64,000 nucleotides of DNA, taken from Corinectria fuckeliana (lineage: Eukaryota > Ascomycota > Sordariomycetes > Hypocreales > Nectriaceae). The notes below the pieces were generated by a model. The model was not told the DNA's origin. It ran no database searches and saw nothing but the letters and a program-made list of their open reading frames with translations. This document shows, one piece after another, positions 42,507-54,566 of the stretch (the stretch's first letter is position 1; each line of letters starts with the position of its first letter). The stretch covers positions 124,001 through 188,000 of the forward strand of contig WPDH01000028.1 of the NCBI GenBank assembly GCA_019137255.1, in the 5' to 3' direction. The position numbers were made by a program, and so were the translations under genes.

Positions 42507-45500
42507 TTACAGCTTTAATGGAGCCATCCCTCGTTGCCTGACGGACTTTTGTACAGCATCCTTCACGTTCTGGACTGATCGTCTCCAAGACTGTTGGCCC
42601 TTGCCGCCTTTCCCATCCTGTTCCACCATTAAATCCAACCAGTTTACGAGCTTCGTAGCTTTCTCCAAGTCCCGCTCATCCTGGACGACTCGCACGAGAT
42701 ATTTTTCCAAAACTTTCACGTCTCTGCGATGTGGCCCTTCTTGCTGAGTCTCCGCATGCCAAGCGTCTAGCATGTCCTTGATCTCCTGCGTCGAAGTCAC
42801 CCCCGACCCTGGAAATGAGATTTTGGGAGGCGGGGCGGCGAACTGGATCCTAAGCTGTCCGCCTGGCAGAACACTCTCTAGATCTAGTGTTTGTTGTTTT
42901 CGAGCAGGCGCGTCGAGTCCAGACCTCTGTGCTAGTCGCCGTCGACGATGATCGGCGACGACTTCTTGTCGCATGTCTTCCGGTAATTCGGCGAGAAAAT
43001 GGGGATCTAGTTCCCCGATACCCTCAACACCCTCGCTATCATCCTTCGCGGCTCGAAAGTTGGTCTGCATGAGCCCAGCTTCAGTATCTCTCTGTCGTTG
43101 CGCTTTTCCGAATAGGTTACGCCCGCGTTTTGTAGGCGTGACTGGCTTTTCAGATTGAATGAAGCGGTCCTTTCGTGGTGAGGCATGCGGTGTGGTCTGC
43201 GCTTTTTTTCGTCCGTACGTTGCCCACACTTCGGCTTTCATTTCATCTGGTAACGCGTTGAATACGTCATGATCAACCTGAGACGAGAGCACATCCACTG
43301 GCATTGGACCTTCTGACCTTACTTTTACCATCGGGGTATCAGCTCTGGCCTCGGCCAATTTTTCTTTCTGGGCCATCAGCTTGCTCCGAATATCGCTCGG
43401 CAACTCCGCAAGAATAGCTGAGTCAACATTGCTTGGGATGATGAATTGAGTCCCAGAAACATTCAGAGGTGTCTTGGCCTTTACATCATCCTGATAGGCT
43501 CTGGATAGCGCCAAGGCAGGATGCCTTTTCGGTTTCCGTGGCGTCAATGGGTCGTCGGCGATGGGATCCTGATGAATTTCTCGACTAGGGGTACCCCCTG
43601 GCTTCTCTGGGCTTTCGATTTCATCAATCTGTTCTGTCTTGGAAGCACTCCTTGCAGGTGACGGTTTGGTGAATGCTGCAAATGCGAGCTTTTTTTGACT
43701 GCCCTCTGGGGCGGAGTTGCTCGTTTTTATAGGTTCCAGCTTGGTCATCTGGACACCCAGGCCACGGAGGTCCCCAGGACTGAATTTGAAAGACCGTAAA
43801 ATCGATATGGCTTCTTTTCCGACGGTCTGGTAATCGTGTGTAGCAACACCGAAAGCTGCGCTCTTATTGAAGGTGTCGCACTTGCCGTGTCCCAGGTGCT
43901 TTGCTGGGTCGAGCGGAGCATCCGGAGATCTTCTCATGATTTTCATAGTAAGTTGTTTCCCCCTCACGTGCTCGTTCACAAGACGCTTTTCAAGCTCTTT
44001 ACAGAGATTGTAAACGAATTCCTCCGCCTCCGGCTGGCTTATGAAGCGAATACCCCAGTTAACCTCTGCTGAGACCGATTTTCTTGGCGGCTGCTCACCG
44101 ACCTCGGTTCGATCGATGCCCCGAGCATAGTCTCGAAGCTTTTCGCTGGTTTTCGGCCCCAGAGTTGACGTGAGACGTTCTTTTGAAATGTCCCGAATGT
44201 CTTTCACGAGCACGACACCAATTTCTTCGAGCTTCGCACTGATGCTGCGTGCAACTCCTGGCAACTGCTCGACCTTCAGCTCTCCAATCATTTCCGACAC
44301 CTCTTCAGGTTTGAGTTGATATTGCCCTGCTGGCTTTGCTCTTCTGAGCGCGACTTTGGCCTGCAGTATATTTCCGCCAATTCCAACAGACACGTGGCAG
44401 CCTGTCTTTGATTTGATTGTTTCGCGCAGGTTTTTCGCAATGTCCTCGACCATTTCCTGCTCTCGATTGAGACTCCCACCTTCAGTTCCGGTGCTCTGGG
44501 AGCCAGTAGCCGTCAGAACCATGGACGTGACATCCACTAGTGCCTCGTCGACGCTGACACTCTGGACAATGCCACCAATGTCCAAAATCGTCTCGTAGAA
44601 TAGGCGACTCGCATCTTCGTAGGCAACAAAGTCATAGGGCAGGACTTTGAGGTCAGAACAGAACTCAAGAGCTCGTTTCATCCACATGCCATTCGTAACG
44701 CCAAATTTCCGAGCAGGGTAGTTGCAGCTGGCTATTTCCGACCCTGCCCCAGTACTGTGGGCGACAACAGCTGGTTTGTCGATATACTCTGGGTGACGCT
44801 TGAGAGAAACGGCACAAAAGAAACTGTCAAAGTCCACGTGAAGGATGTATCGTCTCGATCCTGGCCGCCTCTTTGGACTTTGTTCAGTAGAGCCTTTCTC
44901 TGCTGCCAATCGTTGCATTTTCGACTTCAGCTCTGCTTTCCATGTTGAGAGGTGATGTAAACGACTTTCCGAGTAGAATTGTTTTAGAAAGTTCGGGTTG
45001 GCAGTTGATGACTTGCGTAGTCGAGGGTCTGATAAAAGCCAAGCGTTGTGTTCCTCGGAGGTCACGTTCTGGGGAAGGTTTCCCGATTTGGGATGCTCGG
45101 CCTGACCAGTCGGACCATCCAGATCATCATATGCTGGATGTGGCTCTGTCGCGTCATCTGATGGCCGCCTTTCGGGGACCGGTGGCGTTTTAAATGAAGG
45201 ACGTTCGAACTCCTTTGTGTCTGGCGTGGACTTGGAAGCGCGAGACAATGGCCGCACTGGAGTCTGTACTTGCTCCACGACTTGACTCAGGGACTGGCTA
45301 GGGAGGGCTGCAGTCTTCAACTGGCCCGCGTAGAAGCTGTTGTCTATCTGCTCTCGATAGCCTTGTTTCGGTTGTGGAGTTGATTGCGTCAATCCTTTCC
45401 CACCATCGAACTTCAGAACTTTTTGTCTAGGCCCCTCGTCGAGGACCCGGTAGTCCGCCCATGGGAGGAGTTTTCCCGCACTGATTGAATCCATGATCCA

Positions 45501-45940
45501 CGCAGGTTTGACGATTCTATACCTGCTGAAGTCTACGGACTTTTTAGGTGGGAGAGTCGATGCAATGATGTGCGTGGCCATTGTTTTGGAGTCCAGGTAC
45601 TGAAGAAAGCCACCACCGTGCTTGACAATCTCGTGATGAAGTCTTGGTCGCGGTCAGAGTAGGACTTTGGGCCTGGCTAGGGATGCATGACTTACACGTG
45701 AAGCGGAGGTTGGGTGTACCCCGTGACATGGACAACAATTCCTTTGAATATTTGAGGCTGATCAGAAGAAGCTCGGATGTTTGCGTCGAGGTTTTGGAGC
45801 TTGATCTTCTTCCGCCTAAAGTAATCACCAAACCCCTGGAACTCGCTAGCTTCATACTCCTCACCCTCTTCGTCATCGAAAGTGTGCCTTTCGATGCGCT
45901 TCCTCACTTTCGAGGAGTTCTTGTCAAGGACGCTCCCCAT
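42507..45940 (-). CDS. REV1: DNA repair protein Rev1 (Y-family dCMP transferase)
   Basis: Two exons, complement(42507..45642, 45696..45940), give 1126 residues. Rev1 inserts dCMP opposite damage and scaffolds translesion polymerases. The BRCT domain (about 65-150) spans the intron: FKGIVVHVTGYTQPPLHV, then GGGFLQYLDSKTMATHIIAS and VKPAWIMDSISAGKLLPW. The polymerase core begins YILHVDFDSFFCAVSLKRHP (about 350) and has SVSVDEALVDV (about 440), the catalytic acids. HhH and little-finger regions follow (LPGVARSISAKLEEIGV). Three ubiquitin-binding motifs of the LPxx(I/M)xxxx type are seen near 830, 880 and 970. The C-terminus (about 1030-1110) is the Rev1 interaction domain. The 53-nt intron runs GTAAGT to CCAAG with a CTGAC branch point. 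It is divergent from the RED-like gene. Confidence 0.94.
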
Positions 45941-46354
45941 GCTGAAGTTGATGAGACCAATGGTTGAGCGCTGAATTCGTGATTAGGATTCACGATGATG
46001 CAAGGACACAAGACGACCGTGGAGCGTGTTGGATCGGGCGAGCCTGAAAGCTGAGCCCAGTTTCATCGCGGAAGTCTCACAAACCGCTAGGTTTCGAAAG
46101 CAGCAGGGTGTACATCTCGTTTCCGATATATGTGATAATCCTGTTGTGTTGTGATGTCCTAGGTTGTCGCCGAGATGTAGAACGGAGGCGTCGGTGTGCT
46201 GACCGCGTAAAGTGGAGCGCGCCTTTCACACGTTAACTCGTGACCATTGCATGCGCCACATCTCTCCAGCCTCAACACGCGAGGCTGACCTTTGATTTCA
46301 TCACGCCGGAATACCTCTAGATGCACAACGTCGCTAAACACCACCACTGCCGGC
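45941..46354. promoter_or_regulatory. Bidirectional promoter region, REV1 / RED-like
   Basis: 414 bp between divergent starts. No ACGCGT box is present. No TATA box is clear. Confidence 0.5.
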
Positions 46355-48057
46355 ATGGATAACTCGCAGTTTCGCAAGCTTTTGCTTGCAGACTCAGCAG
46401 GTAAACCGAAGGATAAGGATGGTGCAACTCCTGGTGGCGCAACCCCGGCTAAGGGAAGCGCTCTGGGTTCGCGACAACGGGCCAACATCCCAATGACACC
46501 GTGAGTAGTCTCTCTGGAAAGGCCGGTAATGATGGCGGACTGACATTTTGGAGACGCTCAATAGGTGGTTCTCAGTACGATTTTGCGCGACAGCTCGCCG
46601 AGCGGAACAATGCAGGTCGGCCCCAAAGGAAATTCAAGACCTCCAATCCCCGAGGAGTCAAGCTAGCCTCCGGATACGTCGATCGATCAAAAGAGCGCGA
46701 GGATGAAGCCGAAGACGACCGTGTCGAGAAACTGAAGGAACTAGAGGAGGCATTGAAGAATGAAGAGATCGATCAAGACACCTTCGAGAAGCGTCGATTT
46801 GAGATTGCCGGTGGAGACCTGAACAGTACACATTTGGTGAAGGGCCTCGACTTCAAACTTCTCAAACGCATCAGAGAAGGCGAAGATGTCTACGAAGACA
46901 AGAAAGAAGACGCGGAAAAACAAGATGGCGAAAAAGAGACTGAGCCGGAAGGGGACGTTGACGATGAATTCGACCAGCTGAAAGACGAGGAAGTCCAGAC
47001 AGTCGTGAGAGAGAAAGAGAAGAAAAAAGGCCAGCTATCTACGATATCCCTAGCACCGGGGAAAAAACGAACGAGAGACCAGATTCTGGCGGAGTTGAAG
47101 GCCTCAAGGGAGGCAGCCAAGGCGCAACAGGAGCTGGGCGGCCGGTTCAAGAGGATTGGGGCCAAGCAAATGCCGGGGTCACGAATCGAGCGCGACAGCA
47201 AAGGCCGGGAGGTATTGATCATCGTGGATGAAGATGGACATGAGAAGAGGAAAGTGCGCAAAATACTGCCGGGCCAAGAAAAGGATGACGAAGCGGCTCG
47301 CAGTGGTTTATTGATGCCGGACAAGGATGCTAAGCCTCTAGGAATGGAAGTCCCAGAACAATATCGAAAGAAGGAAGAACCTGAGGAGGAAGAGGAAAAT
47401 GTAGATATATTTGAAGGGGTTGGTGATGACTACGATCCTCTAGCCGGCATGGATGCATCAGATTCGGACTCAGAAGACGATGAGGATGGGGCCAAGAAGA
47501 AGGCGAAAGCAGCAGAAGACGAGGAGGACGGCGAGGTTACGGATAAGTCTATGCCTCCGCCTCCAAAACCTCATGGACCGCCTGCACCGCGCAACTACTT
47601 CAAGGACGCCAAAACGGGTCTTGTATCGGAGGAGCAACAGCTCAAGGCACCGTCCATGTCCGATCCCGCCATCATGGCCGCCTTCAAGCGAGCTGCGGCA
47701 CTAAATCCGATAACTAAGGAGAAGGGCGACGGTGACGACGACGACGACGACGATGACGAAGATCAAGGAGACGTAGCAAGGAACAAGGCCATGGAAGAGC
47801 GACGGAAGAAGCTGCTCCAGATGGCAGACCGAGACGACGAGGATCTCGACATGGGTTTCGGTACGAGCCGTTTCGAGGATGAGGAAGACTTTGACGAGAG
47901 CCGCGTCAAGCTCTCGACCTGGGGCAGCAAGGACGAGGGCGATGAACAGGCAAAGGGCGGTCCGTCGAAGCGGAAGCGAGGACCCAAGAATCGCAAGGGC
48001 GATGTCAACAGCGCTGCAGACGTGTTGCGGGTGATGGAGGAGCGCAAGAAATCATGA
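46355..48057 (+). CDS. RED/IK-like spliceosomal protein
   Basis: Exons 46355..46500 and 46554..48057 give 549 residues. RED (IK) is a nuclear B-complex spliceosome protein that works with SMU1. The N-terminus MDNSQFRKLLLADSAG and the block SGYVDRSKEREDEAEDDR (about 85-105) match the RED N-terminal region with its RDRAxER core. STHLVKGLDFKLLKR (about 148-162) is the second family mark. The middle is Lys/Glu-rich coiled coil; the C-terminal third is acidic with an eight-Asp run (47736-47759 region) and a basic tail ending VMEERKKS. The 53-nt intron (GTGAGT to TTGGAG, CTGAC branch point) was placed using the phase that yields PRSIGGSQYDF. An AG nine bases later would break the frame. Confidence 0.83.
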
Positions 48058-48517
48058 AGCCCTGAAGCCTTGGATGAACTAGGTACCTAAGCTAGGTAGG
48101 TACGGAGTATAGAAAGCATGAAATAAGGCACCAGAGGCTTGGCAATATGCGCTAAACAACTGCCCGAGATCATTAATTCAGCCTTGGGTACCTAACTTGA
48201 TAGTTTCATGCAGGTGGACAGTTGTACCTACTGTAGTAAGTTATCTAGATAAGCGGGTTGGCGGGGTCCCTTTGTCGAGCATGGATGCGCCAACCCCCAC
48301 CACATCCTCCACATCCAGCTGGCATCTTAGTACGAGGCTGCGCCCTTATATGAAACGTCGCTACTACTTTCACCTATCTACCTAGTTAACCTACCATCCA
48401 TTGCATTATCATTCTTTCTGCCGCTGTCTGTTACTCGGGTGTACTTGTTCTCCTTGATCTACCTTCCTCCAGCACAAAGTAGTCCAATACCGCCCTCTCT
48501 CTAAGTCACTGGTAACC
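48058..48517. other. Intergenic with TAGGTACC and TACGGAGTA motifs
   Basis: 460 bp between the RED-like stop and the nucleoside hydrolase start. It contains TAGGTACCTAAGC near 48080, TACGGAGTA at 48101-48109 and GGTACCTAACT near 48187. No gene was seen. Confidence 0.6.
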
Positions 48518-49970
48518 ATGTCGTCCACCCAAGTCCCCGTCTGGTTGGACTGTGACCCGGGCCACGATGTACGTTCCACGCAATTACGGCGTAACCTTCT
48601 TCAGTCGCACCCAGTCTTTATCTCGACTCAAGTGTGACCTTGGGGAGGACAGTGATGATGATACGCGCAACACCGACTTGGATACACAAACATACGTGTT
48701 CATCTATCAAGGCGCCATCATTCCCGCTCGGCCTCACGCAATCAACATTGAAACTCACCTCGACTTAGGACGCCTTCGCCATCCTCCTGGCTGCCTACCA
48801 CCCAAACATCAAGCTGCTAGGCATTTCAACCGTATTTGGCAATGCCTCGCTCGAGTACGTCTCCAATCCTCCGTTGCAACCATTGAGCCTCTCCGTCGCT
48901 GACCTGGACTCTTAACAAGAAACACCACGCGCAATGCCGCGTCCCTCCTCACCGCCATCGGCAAGCACAAGGACATCCCTCTACACGTCGGTCTGAACAA
49001 GGCCCTCGAGCGGCCGGCCATCCACGCGCCGACGGACATCCACGGCGACTCCGGCCTTGACGGCACCGACCTCCTGCCCAAACCCCTCACCACGCCGTCC
49101 CCGGTCCCCGGAGTCGAGGCCATGGCCGAAGCCATCCGCGCCCAGGAGCCCGGCACCGCCTGGATCGTCGCCACCGGAGCGCTGACTAACATCGGAGCCC
49201 TGTTCCGCAACTATCCGGAGCTCATCCCGCACATCAAGGGGCTGAGCCTCATGGGCGGCTCCATCGGTGATAACTTCTCGGATGCGCCGCTCGGTCAAGT
49301 GGACGGACGCCCCAGAATCGGCAACTACACGCCATGGGCCGAGTTCAACATCCTCGTCGACCCCGAAGCAGCCGCCACCGTGTTCCATACCAAGGAGATC
49401 GCAGCCAAGACGACTATTGTGCCTTTGGACCTCAGTCATCAGGTGCTGGCGACACCGGAGGTGAGAGAAATGCTCCTGTATGGCCCCGACAGCGAGAAGG
49501 TTGGCCCTGGAAAGACGACGCTCAGGACCATGCTCGTGGAGCTTCTCTACTTCTTCGCGAAAACTTATGCGTATGTACTCAGTCATTTACAATACTTACT
49601 CGAGACTAACACTGTCTGCCTTAGGGATACCTTTGGCATAACCGCTGGACCGCCTTTGCACGACCCGCTGGCTGTCGCCGCCGTCCTTATCGGCACCGAG
49701 GGCGAGATTCCTTTCCTTGAATGGGACGCTTTGCGTAGCCTGGCTCCGGAATACAAGGAGCGCTTCGAGGTGACCGTCATCACCGAGGGCACCTTTGAGG
49801 AGGCCAAGGCCGGCAAACAGACGGGTCGAACAATAGCAAAGGCCCTACCGCCGGGCGAGGAGGGCGTGAGGATCCCGCGTGGATTGGACATTGTCAAGTT
49901 CTGGCAGGTCATCGAGGAGTGCATTGAGCGCGCAGATGAAGCAAACCTAGCGCTGGCGCAAGCCCAATAG
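48518..49970 (+). CDS. URH1: Inosine/uridine-preferring nucleoside hydrolase
   Basis: Four exons, 48518..48568, 48769..48854, 48920..49570 and 49625..49970, give 377 residues. The enzyme splits ribonucleosides into ribose and base for salvage. WLDCDPGHDDAFAILLAAY carries the DxDxxxDD calcium/ribose signature across intron 1 (200 nt). LLGISTVFGNASLENTTRNA, then TAWIVATGALTNIGALFR and LSLMGGSIGDNFSD are classical, as is WAEFNILVDPEAA. ITAGPPLHDPLAVAAVL contains the catalytic-site His-Asp pair. Intron 3 (49571-49624, 54 nt, GTATGT to CTTAG) is 3n and stop-free; it reads as 18 extra residues if kept. Its 3' end lies 87 bp from the 3' end of the next gene. Yeast URH1 is the closest named relative. 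Confidence 0.92.
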
Positions 49971-50057
49971 GATGGACAAAACGAGGCACGGTAGAGCGAG
50001 TGCTGTACTCCTGGGTTATAGACGTGTGTAACAATTGCTCTATTAGATTATTTTGGT

Positions 50058-51171
50058 CTATAATTCATCTGGAACACCAACTTCCCTCCCCGAATCAAAG
50101 TCAAGCATGAACCCCAGGCTCTGCTCATACACCCAGAGTGTGATGGCGCTCGCGGGCGCTGATTTGATGAGGCTGATCCCGAGGCCTTTGTACAGACCCT
50201 TGAAGCCCGCCGTGCGAAGGATGGACTGGATAGCCCCTCGCGCCGTCGAGTACTCGGGGATGTTTTTATATGCATACTTGCTCCGCGTGGGGCCCTGGAC
50301 CTGGATGCGCTTCCGCACGAGATCCAAGGGGAACACGGCCGTCTTGGACAGAATGCTCGCGAGCATGCCAGCGGTTGCATCACCACTGCCCCAGGGCATG
50401 TGGAAGCCCTCGAGGGATACCCGAAGCGACTCATAGGTAGCAAAGAAGATGCCCATAAAAGGGACGATCTGGCCGAGACCGGGACCAATGCCGCGGAAGA
50501 ACCCCCGCCAACCCTCATCTCGTTTGATTTCCCAGATAGCGCTGCGTAGAGACGGGTAGATCTGATGCCGACCCTGAGCGGCGAAACGCGTGCGCAGCAG
50601 GTCGAGAGGGTATGTAACGCTCGTGGCCGTGGCGCCGGACGTAGCACCCGCGATGAAGCTTTCGGCAGCGTCGGGTAGGCGGTTCTGGAAGGAGCTTTGA
50701 AGGAAGATGGTGGTGGTGCGGTACGTGGTGAACTGGATGGCGGCGTAGCAAACATACATGAGCTCGGCGGGGACGTTGCCCTTCCAAAGCCCCGTGAAGC
50801 CCTCGTGCTTGATGATGTGCTTGAGGGTCGCGACGGCGCCTCGGTAAGCAGGTGCGGTACGGAGAGGGAGGAGGGGGTCGGAGAGGGAGTGCGGCTGGAG
50901 CTGCAGGCGGATCTTGACGACATCGAGGGGCGCGACGATGAAGCTGTAAATGCACTACTTGTTAGTATTGGGTATCCCTTGCGACGGGGTGACGAAACGA
51001 GGGAGGACAGTACCGAGAGACTAAGCCCGCTATCGCGCCGGCTGACACAACCTGCAACCTAGAGCCCTGGATCATCAATTGTTAGTTTGATTACTGTAGC
51101 GACAGCGAAGCTGCTTGCGATTGCAGAGAACATACCTCATCCTTGAGGCGACCTCCGTCTCTGTGCGACAT
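50058..51171 (-). CDS. TPC1: Mitochondrial thiamine pyrophosphate carrier
   Basis: Three exons, complement(50058..50943, 51014..51066, 51136..51171), give 324 residues. It is an SLC25 carrier that brings thiamine pyrophosphate into the matrix, where E1 subunits such as that of the branched-chain complex need it. The three signatures are [24 protein letters not shown] and [12 protein letters not shown]. The companion motifs are [22 protein letters not shown] and [10 protein letters not shown]. The first helix [18 protein letters not shown] spans the second intron. The N-terminus [12 protein letters not shown] is short, and exon 1 codes only 12 residues. The segment [12 protein letters not shown] and an insert after the third repeat ([14 protein letters not shown]) favour the Tpc1 group. 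The C-terminus ends PDEL, probably by chance. The substrate is assigned by resemblance only. Confidence 0.85.
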
Positions 51172-53351
51172 GCATGCGACGGCCTTGGCCCTGACGGACC
51201 GAGGGCGCAGAACCCCAAGCTCAATCCAAGCTCAACCTATTTGGTAGTTGCAAGACTATCGTAATCGAGGTACTGCGATGGATTATGCGATGAAAGTGGC
51301 GGCAGTGATATAAAGAGACTGATGACGAGCGCCGAGATTCGGCAGGTGAAGATGCGATGGGGAGTAAAGGCTCTCGGAGAAACAAGACCGAGAAGCGAGG
51401 GCGAGGGCCGGTATAAGGGCAGGGAGGGCGTCAAATAGGAAGGAACGCACTGCGGAACACGAAAAGGCGCCGGAAAGAGTAGAAGAACAATGATCAATAT
51501 TGTCTCGGCTCTGGCTCTGTATTGACGAGTTGAAACTGAAGTTATCGTGGCAAGAATGCTAGAAAATCCAGGGTCGTCCCCGGAAAAGTTTCCATTGGAA
51601 GGCGACGGACCAGTGACGCCATGGCGACCAGGGTAAAGGGCGGGCGGGCGGTTTAACAAAGCCGTCGACGGAGTTACAATACCCCGAAAGCGATTTAGGA
51701 CGTTGGTGCGACACGATGCGATGGGGGATGCGTTCTTGAGAAAAGGTTGGGGTATTGGCGTTTTGATGGGGGGTTTTTGGAGTTTCCCCTTGCATCTGGA
51801 ATCTGGACCTTGCCTCACAAACAGTTCTCGGTATTTGTAGACCGAGGTTGATGTGACGTCTTGTGCATGGTTCAAGACATGACCGAACGTGCCACTTAGA
51901 CCGAGATGATCAGATCGACAGGAGCACGGGGAACGGGGAACGGGGAACGGGTATCTGCTGAACGGACCACCTAATGCGTAGTAATGGCCTGGGGGTTCTT
52001 TCTCTTGCTAATTTTGTCTGGACAGGGCCCTTGACCTGCCCGGGCCCCCAAGTACGAAACAGTTTTGGGTGACGCAGTACACAGATACTCGTAGGTACTT
52101 CGTACGTAGAGTCTCAAGGCGAGTCATGCCAGCAGGTGAGCTTGTCAATCGATTTCTGTTGATTTCGGAGGAGTCGCCACGGAACTGTTCCGGAGCCGCA
52201 GCCAGCTCCAGGACCCCAGCAGGGAACACAGCTACGTACATAGTCCATACATCAGGGCAATGGGGCATAGCCGAACGAATTCCGAGAAGGATGAAGAGTT
52301 GACGATGGCGCAGGGGTCCAGACAACTTCCGTCCTTTGCGGCACAATATCACAAGACAAATGGCCGATGCCAGTTTACACTTATCACGAAGTACTGCCCG
52401 TGGCACAACAAGGCTCACGAGCCAAGGGCAGGCAGGATTTATTATCAACATCATAGGACGCTGGCAGTCAACGAAAACCCATCCACAAGCAGCTGTCCTG
52501 CAGTGCTCCAAGGTAGGTACCAAGTCAGCGGATCGCGCCGCGAGGCTTCCATCCCTACCCTGGTTACCCCACACAAGCCACAAGGAGCCTCACGGCGTTG
52601 GCGGCGTTGGCGGCGTTAGCTTCCATTGCCCCGAGCAAGCCACCCACTGAAGCCGTCACGACAGTGGAGGCTTGCCAGCGTGTTGTCCATTCGCAAGCTG
52701 CCTCATTGGCTAAGCCACTTCGGCATCCCATCGGCAGCACAGGCGTCCCCGGAACCGGCGCAGGTACCTCCTCCACAGTGGACGGCGGCGTGTCACTTGA
52801 CGGAGAAAGGTGCCGTTGCCACTGTAAACTGCCCGACCCGACTGAGTATCCGCTACCGTAAAAGTACCCGATTCACTGCCTCTCGTCCTTCCACTTCTCC
52901 GGCCTACTTACCTCATTTCTCTCCCCATACCCGTTCTCTCTCCTCCATCTTTCTCACCTTTTATTTAACGCTGTTACACCTTGTTGCACTTTGTAATCGC
53001 CAGTGCAACTCCCGTCCTCACATCTAGAACAACCACCAGGCTCCCATAACAACACCCCGCCAGCAGCTTGTCCACATACCTACTACTCAGCACGTGTCGA
53101 CCAGGTACTAGCCCACCTCCGCCCTCCGTCCTCCCCTCCGTCTTCCGAATATCACATATAAAGCCCATCTTCCAGCTTCACACTACACAACAACCCGACT
53201 CTGCTGCCCGTCCAACGAGCTCGCCAAGAAAACCCCAACGTGGGAGAAGGCGCGAGTGCGGCCGCAGCACACCCTACCTCCCTTCCTCCCCCACACGCGA
53301 TCCCACCGTCCAGCTATCTACCCTCGATCATTCGATCCTCCACGTCTCGCA
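51172..53351. other. Divergent upstream region, 2.2 kb, with short tandem repeats
   Basis: Between TPC1 and the acidic-protein gene. It includes three tandem GAACGGG-type units at 51926-51951 and a 9-bp GGCGGCGTT array at 52592-52618. The part before 53352 is strongly C/T-rich, suiting a leader. The longest frames (up to 212 codons) have no recognisable content. Confidence 0.5.
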
Positions 53352-54566
53352 ATGGTCTCCCGTATTGCGGCCCCGAATCCGGCGGAACTCCTTGCTCCTT
53401 TCCTTCCCGCCCTCCCAGCTGCCGCCTTGTCGACCGAACCAGCCATTGGCATTCTACCCCTCCTCTCCCCCATCTTGCGCCAAAGAGTCAATATCCTGTC
53501 TTCCACCAGCACTGAGCCATGGCTGCGGCTGCTTTGCTACGACACGGCCAAAGCTGCGAAGCTAGCTGAGATTGCCCAGGGTGGCAGTTTGGAGCCGCAC
53601 CCAGTGTCTGGTGAAGTCGAGGTGGACTGGGATTACGATGCCGATATCCGCTTTCGACGGGTCGACCCGGAGACTGTCCAGGCCCTCGTCGCTCTCGACA
53701 GCCTCGGCTTGGCTTTCCAGCTCGTATATTGCATCGGTGACCAAGAAGGTGGTGGCGACGGGTGGAGGGTCGGAGAGGTAACTGTCCCAGACAAGCCGTC
53801 GCCGTTTTCGCAATTTGGAGGAGTCTCGAGCTTGGCTGAAGCTGAAAGACAGTTCGAGGAGAGCAAAGCGAAAAAGGAAATTCCTCGGCCCAACGGCACG
53901 AGTAGCCAAACTCTTCACACTCCCCACGCTCCCCACGCCCACATCAATGACCACGGAGAGGAGGACGACGAGGACGACGATTACTGGGCGCGGTATGACG
54001 CAACTCCTGCGCGCACACCGGCCCAGAAGCGGTCTCCTGCTCCCCCGTCAATGTCCGCATCCAAATTAGGCAACCATCAAGTCTCCACGAACGAGGACGA
54101 GTACTTTGCTCAATATGATGATGTCCAGCCAGCCATGGACCCCCATGACCCCGACGAGGACATGGGACAGGCGCAACTCGCTCCACCCCTAGGTTTTGGC
54201 CAAGGAAACCCTCATGAACCTGCTGAGGCAACAGAGTTGAACGAGACGCAAGGCGCATGGACCCTTGCCGAGCTGGAGAAGACCGACTCGAACCCAAATT
54301 CGGGCGGAGATGACGCCGAACACCTTTCGGCACTCCTCCACCCGCGTCCGGCATCCAGTGCTAGCTCCAAGGGTTCCAGCACCGTAGCTAAGCTCGAGGC
54401 CACCGCCGACAAGCAGGATCAGAACGAGTTCGGCGTCAAGCAGCACGTATCCCGCAGCATTCGCAGTCTGTACTTCCTAGCGAAATCCTCGGGTATCGAC
54501 CGGGACGAGTTTGAGCGCCTCATCCATACCGAACTCGACATTCTGAGTATGGTAGAGGACCAATGA
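53352..54566 (+). CDS. Acidic protein of unknown function, conserved-looking
   Basis: Single exon, 404 residues. I do not recognise the family. The N-terminal 150 residues look globular: MVSRIAAPNPAELLAPFLPA, hydrophobic helices, then WLRLLCYDTAKAAKLAEIA and IRFRRVDPETVQALVALDSL. The middle is low-complexity and acidic: a His/Pro/Thr linker, EEDDEDDDYWARYD (about 228-241) and a second copy-like EDEYFAQYDDVQP (about 272-284), both of D/E-x-Y-W/F-A-x-Y-D form. The C-terminal 50 residues are helical (VSRSIRSLYFLAKSSGIDRD, then EFERLIHTELDILSM). The two YDD-like acidic-aromatic units could be docking motifs. The ATG was chosen as the first after a long stretch of pyrimidine-rich leader; the same frame is open upstream but without family-like content. 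Confidence 0.8.
   Translation: MVSRIAAPNPAELLAPFLPALPAAALSTEPAIGILPLLSPILRQRVNILSSTSTEPWLRLLCYDTAKAAKLAEIAQGGSLEPHPVSGEVEVDWDYDADIRFRRVDPETVQALVALDSLGLAFQLVYCIGDQEGGGDGWRVGEVTVPDKPSPFSQFGGVSSLAEAERQFEESKAKKEIPRPNGTSSQTLHTPHAPHAHINDHGEEDDEDDDYWARYDATPARTPAQKRSPAPPSMSASKLGNHQVSTNEDEYFAQYDDVQPAMDPHDPDEDMGQAQLAPPLGFGQGNPHEPAEATELNETQGAWTLAELEKTDSNPNSGGDDAEHLSALLHPRPASSASSKGSSTVAKLEATADKQDQNEFGVKQHVSRSIRSLYFLAKSSGIDRDEFERLIHTELDILSMVEDQ

Noticed and set aside
50058..50069. C-terminal PDEL of the TPC1 carrier as an ER-retention signal
   Set aside because: Mitochondrial carriers have no ER-lumen tail, and PDEL differs from fungal HDEL/KDEL; likely chance.
50048..50923. 291-codon frame overlapping TPC1 in another phase
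   Set aside because: Ser/Arg/Pro-rich shadow; the carrier frame has all three SLC25 signatures.
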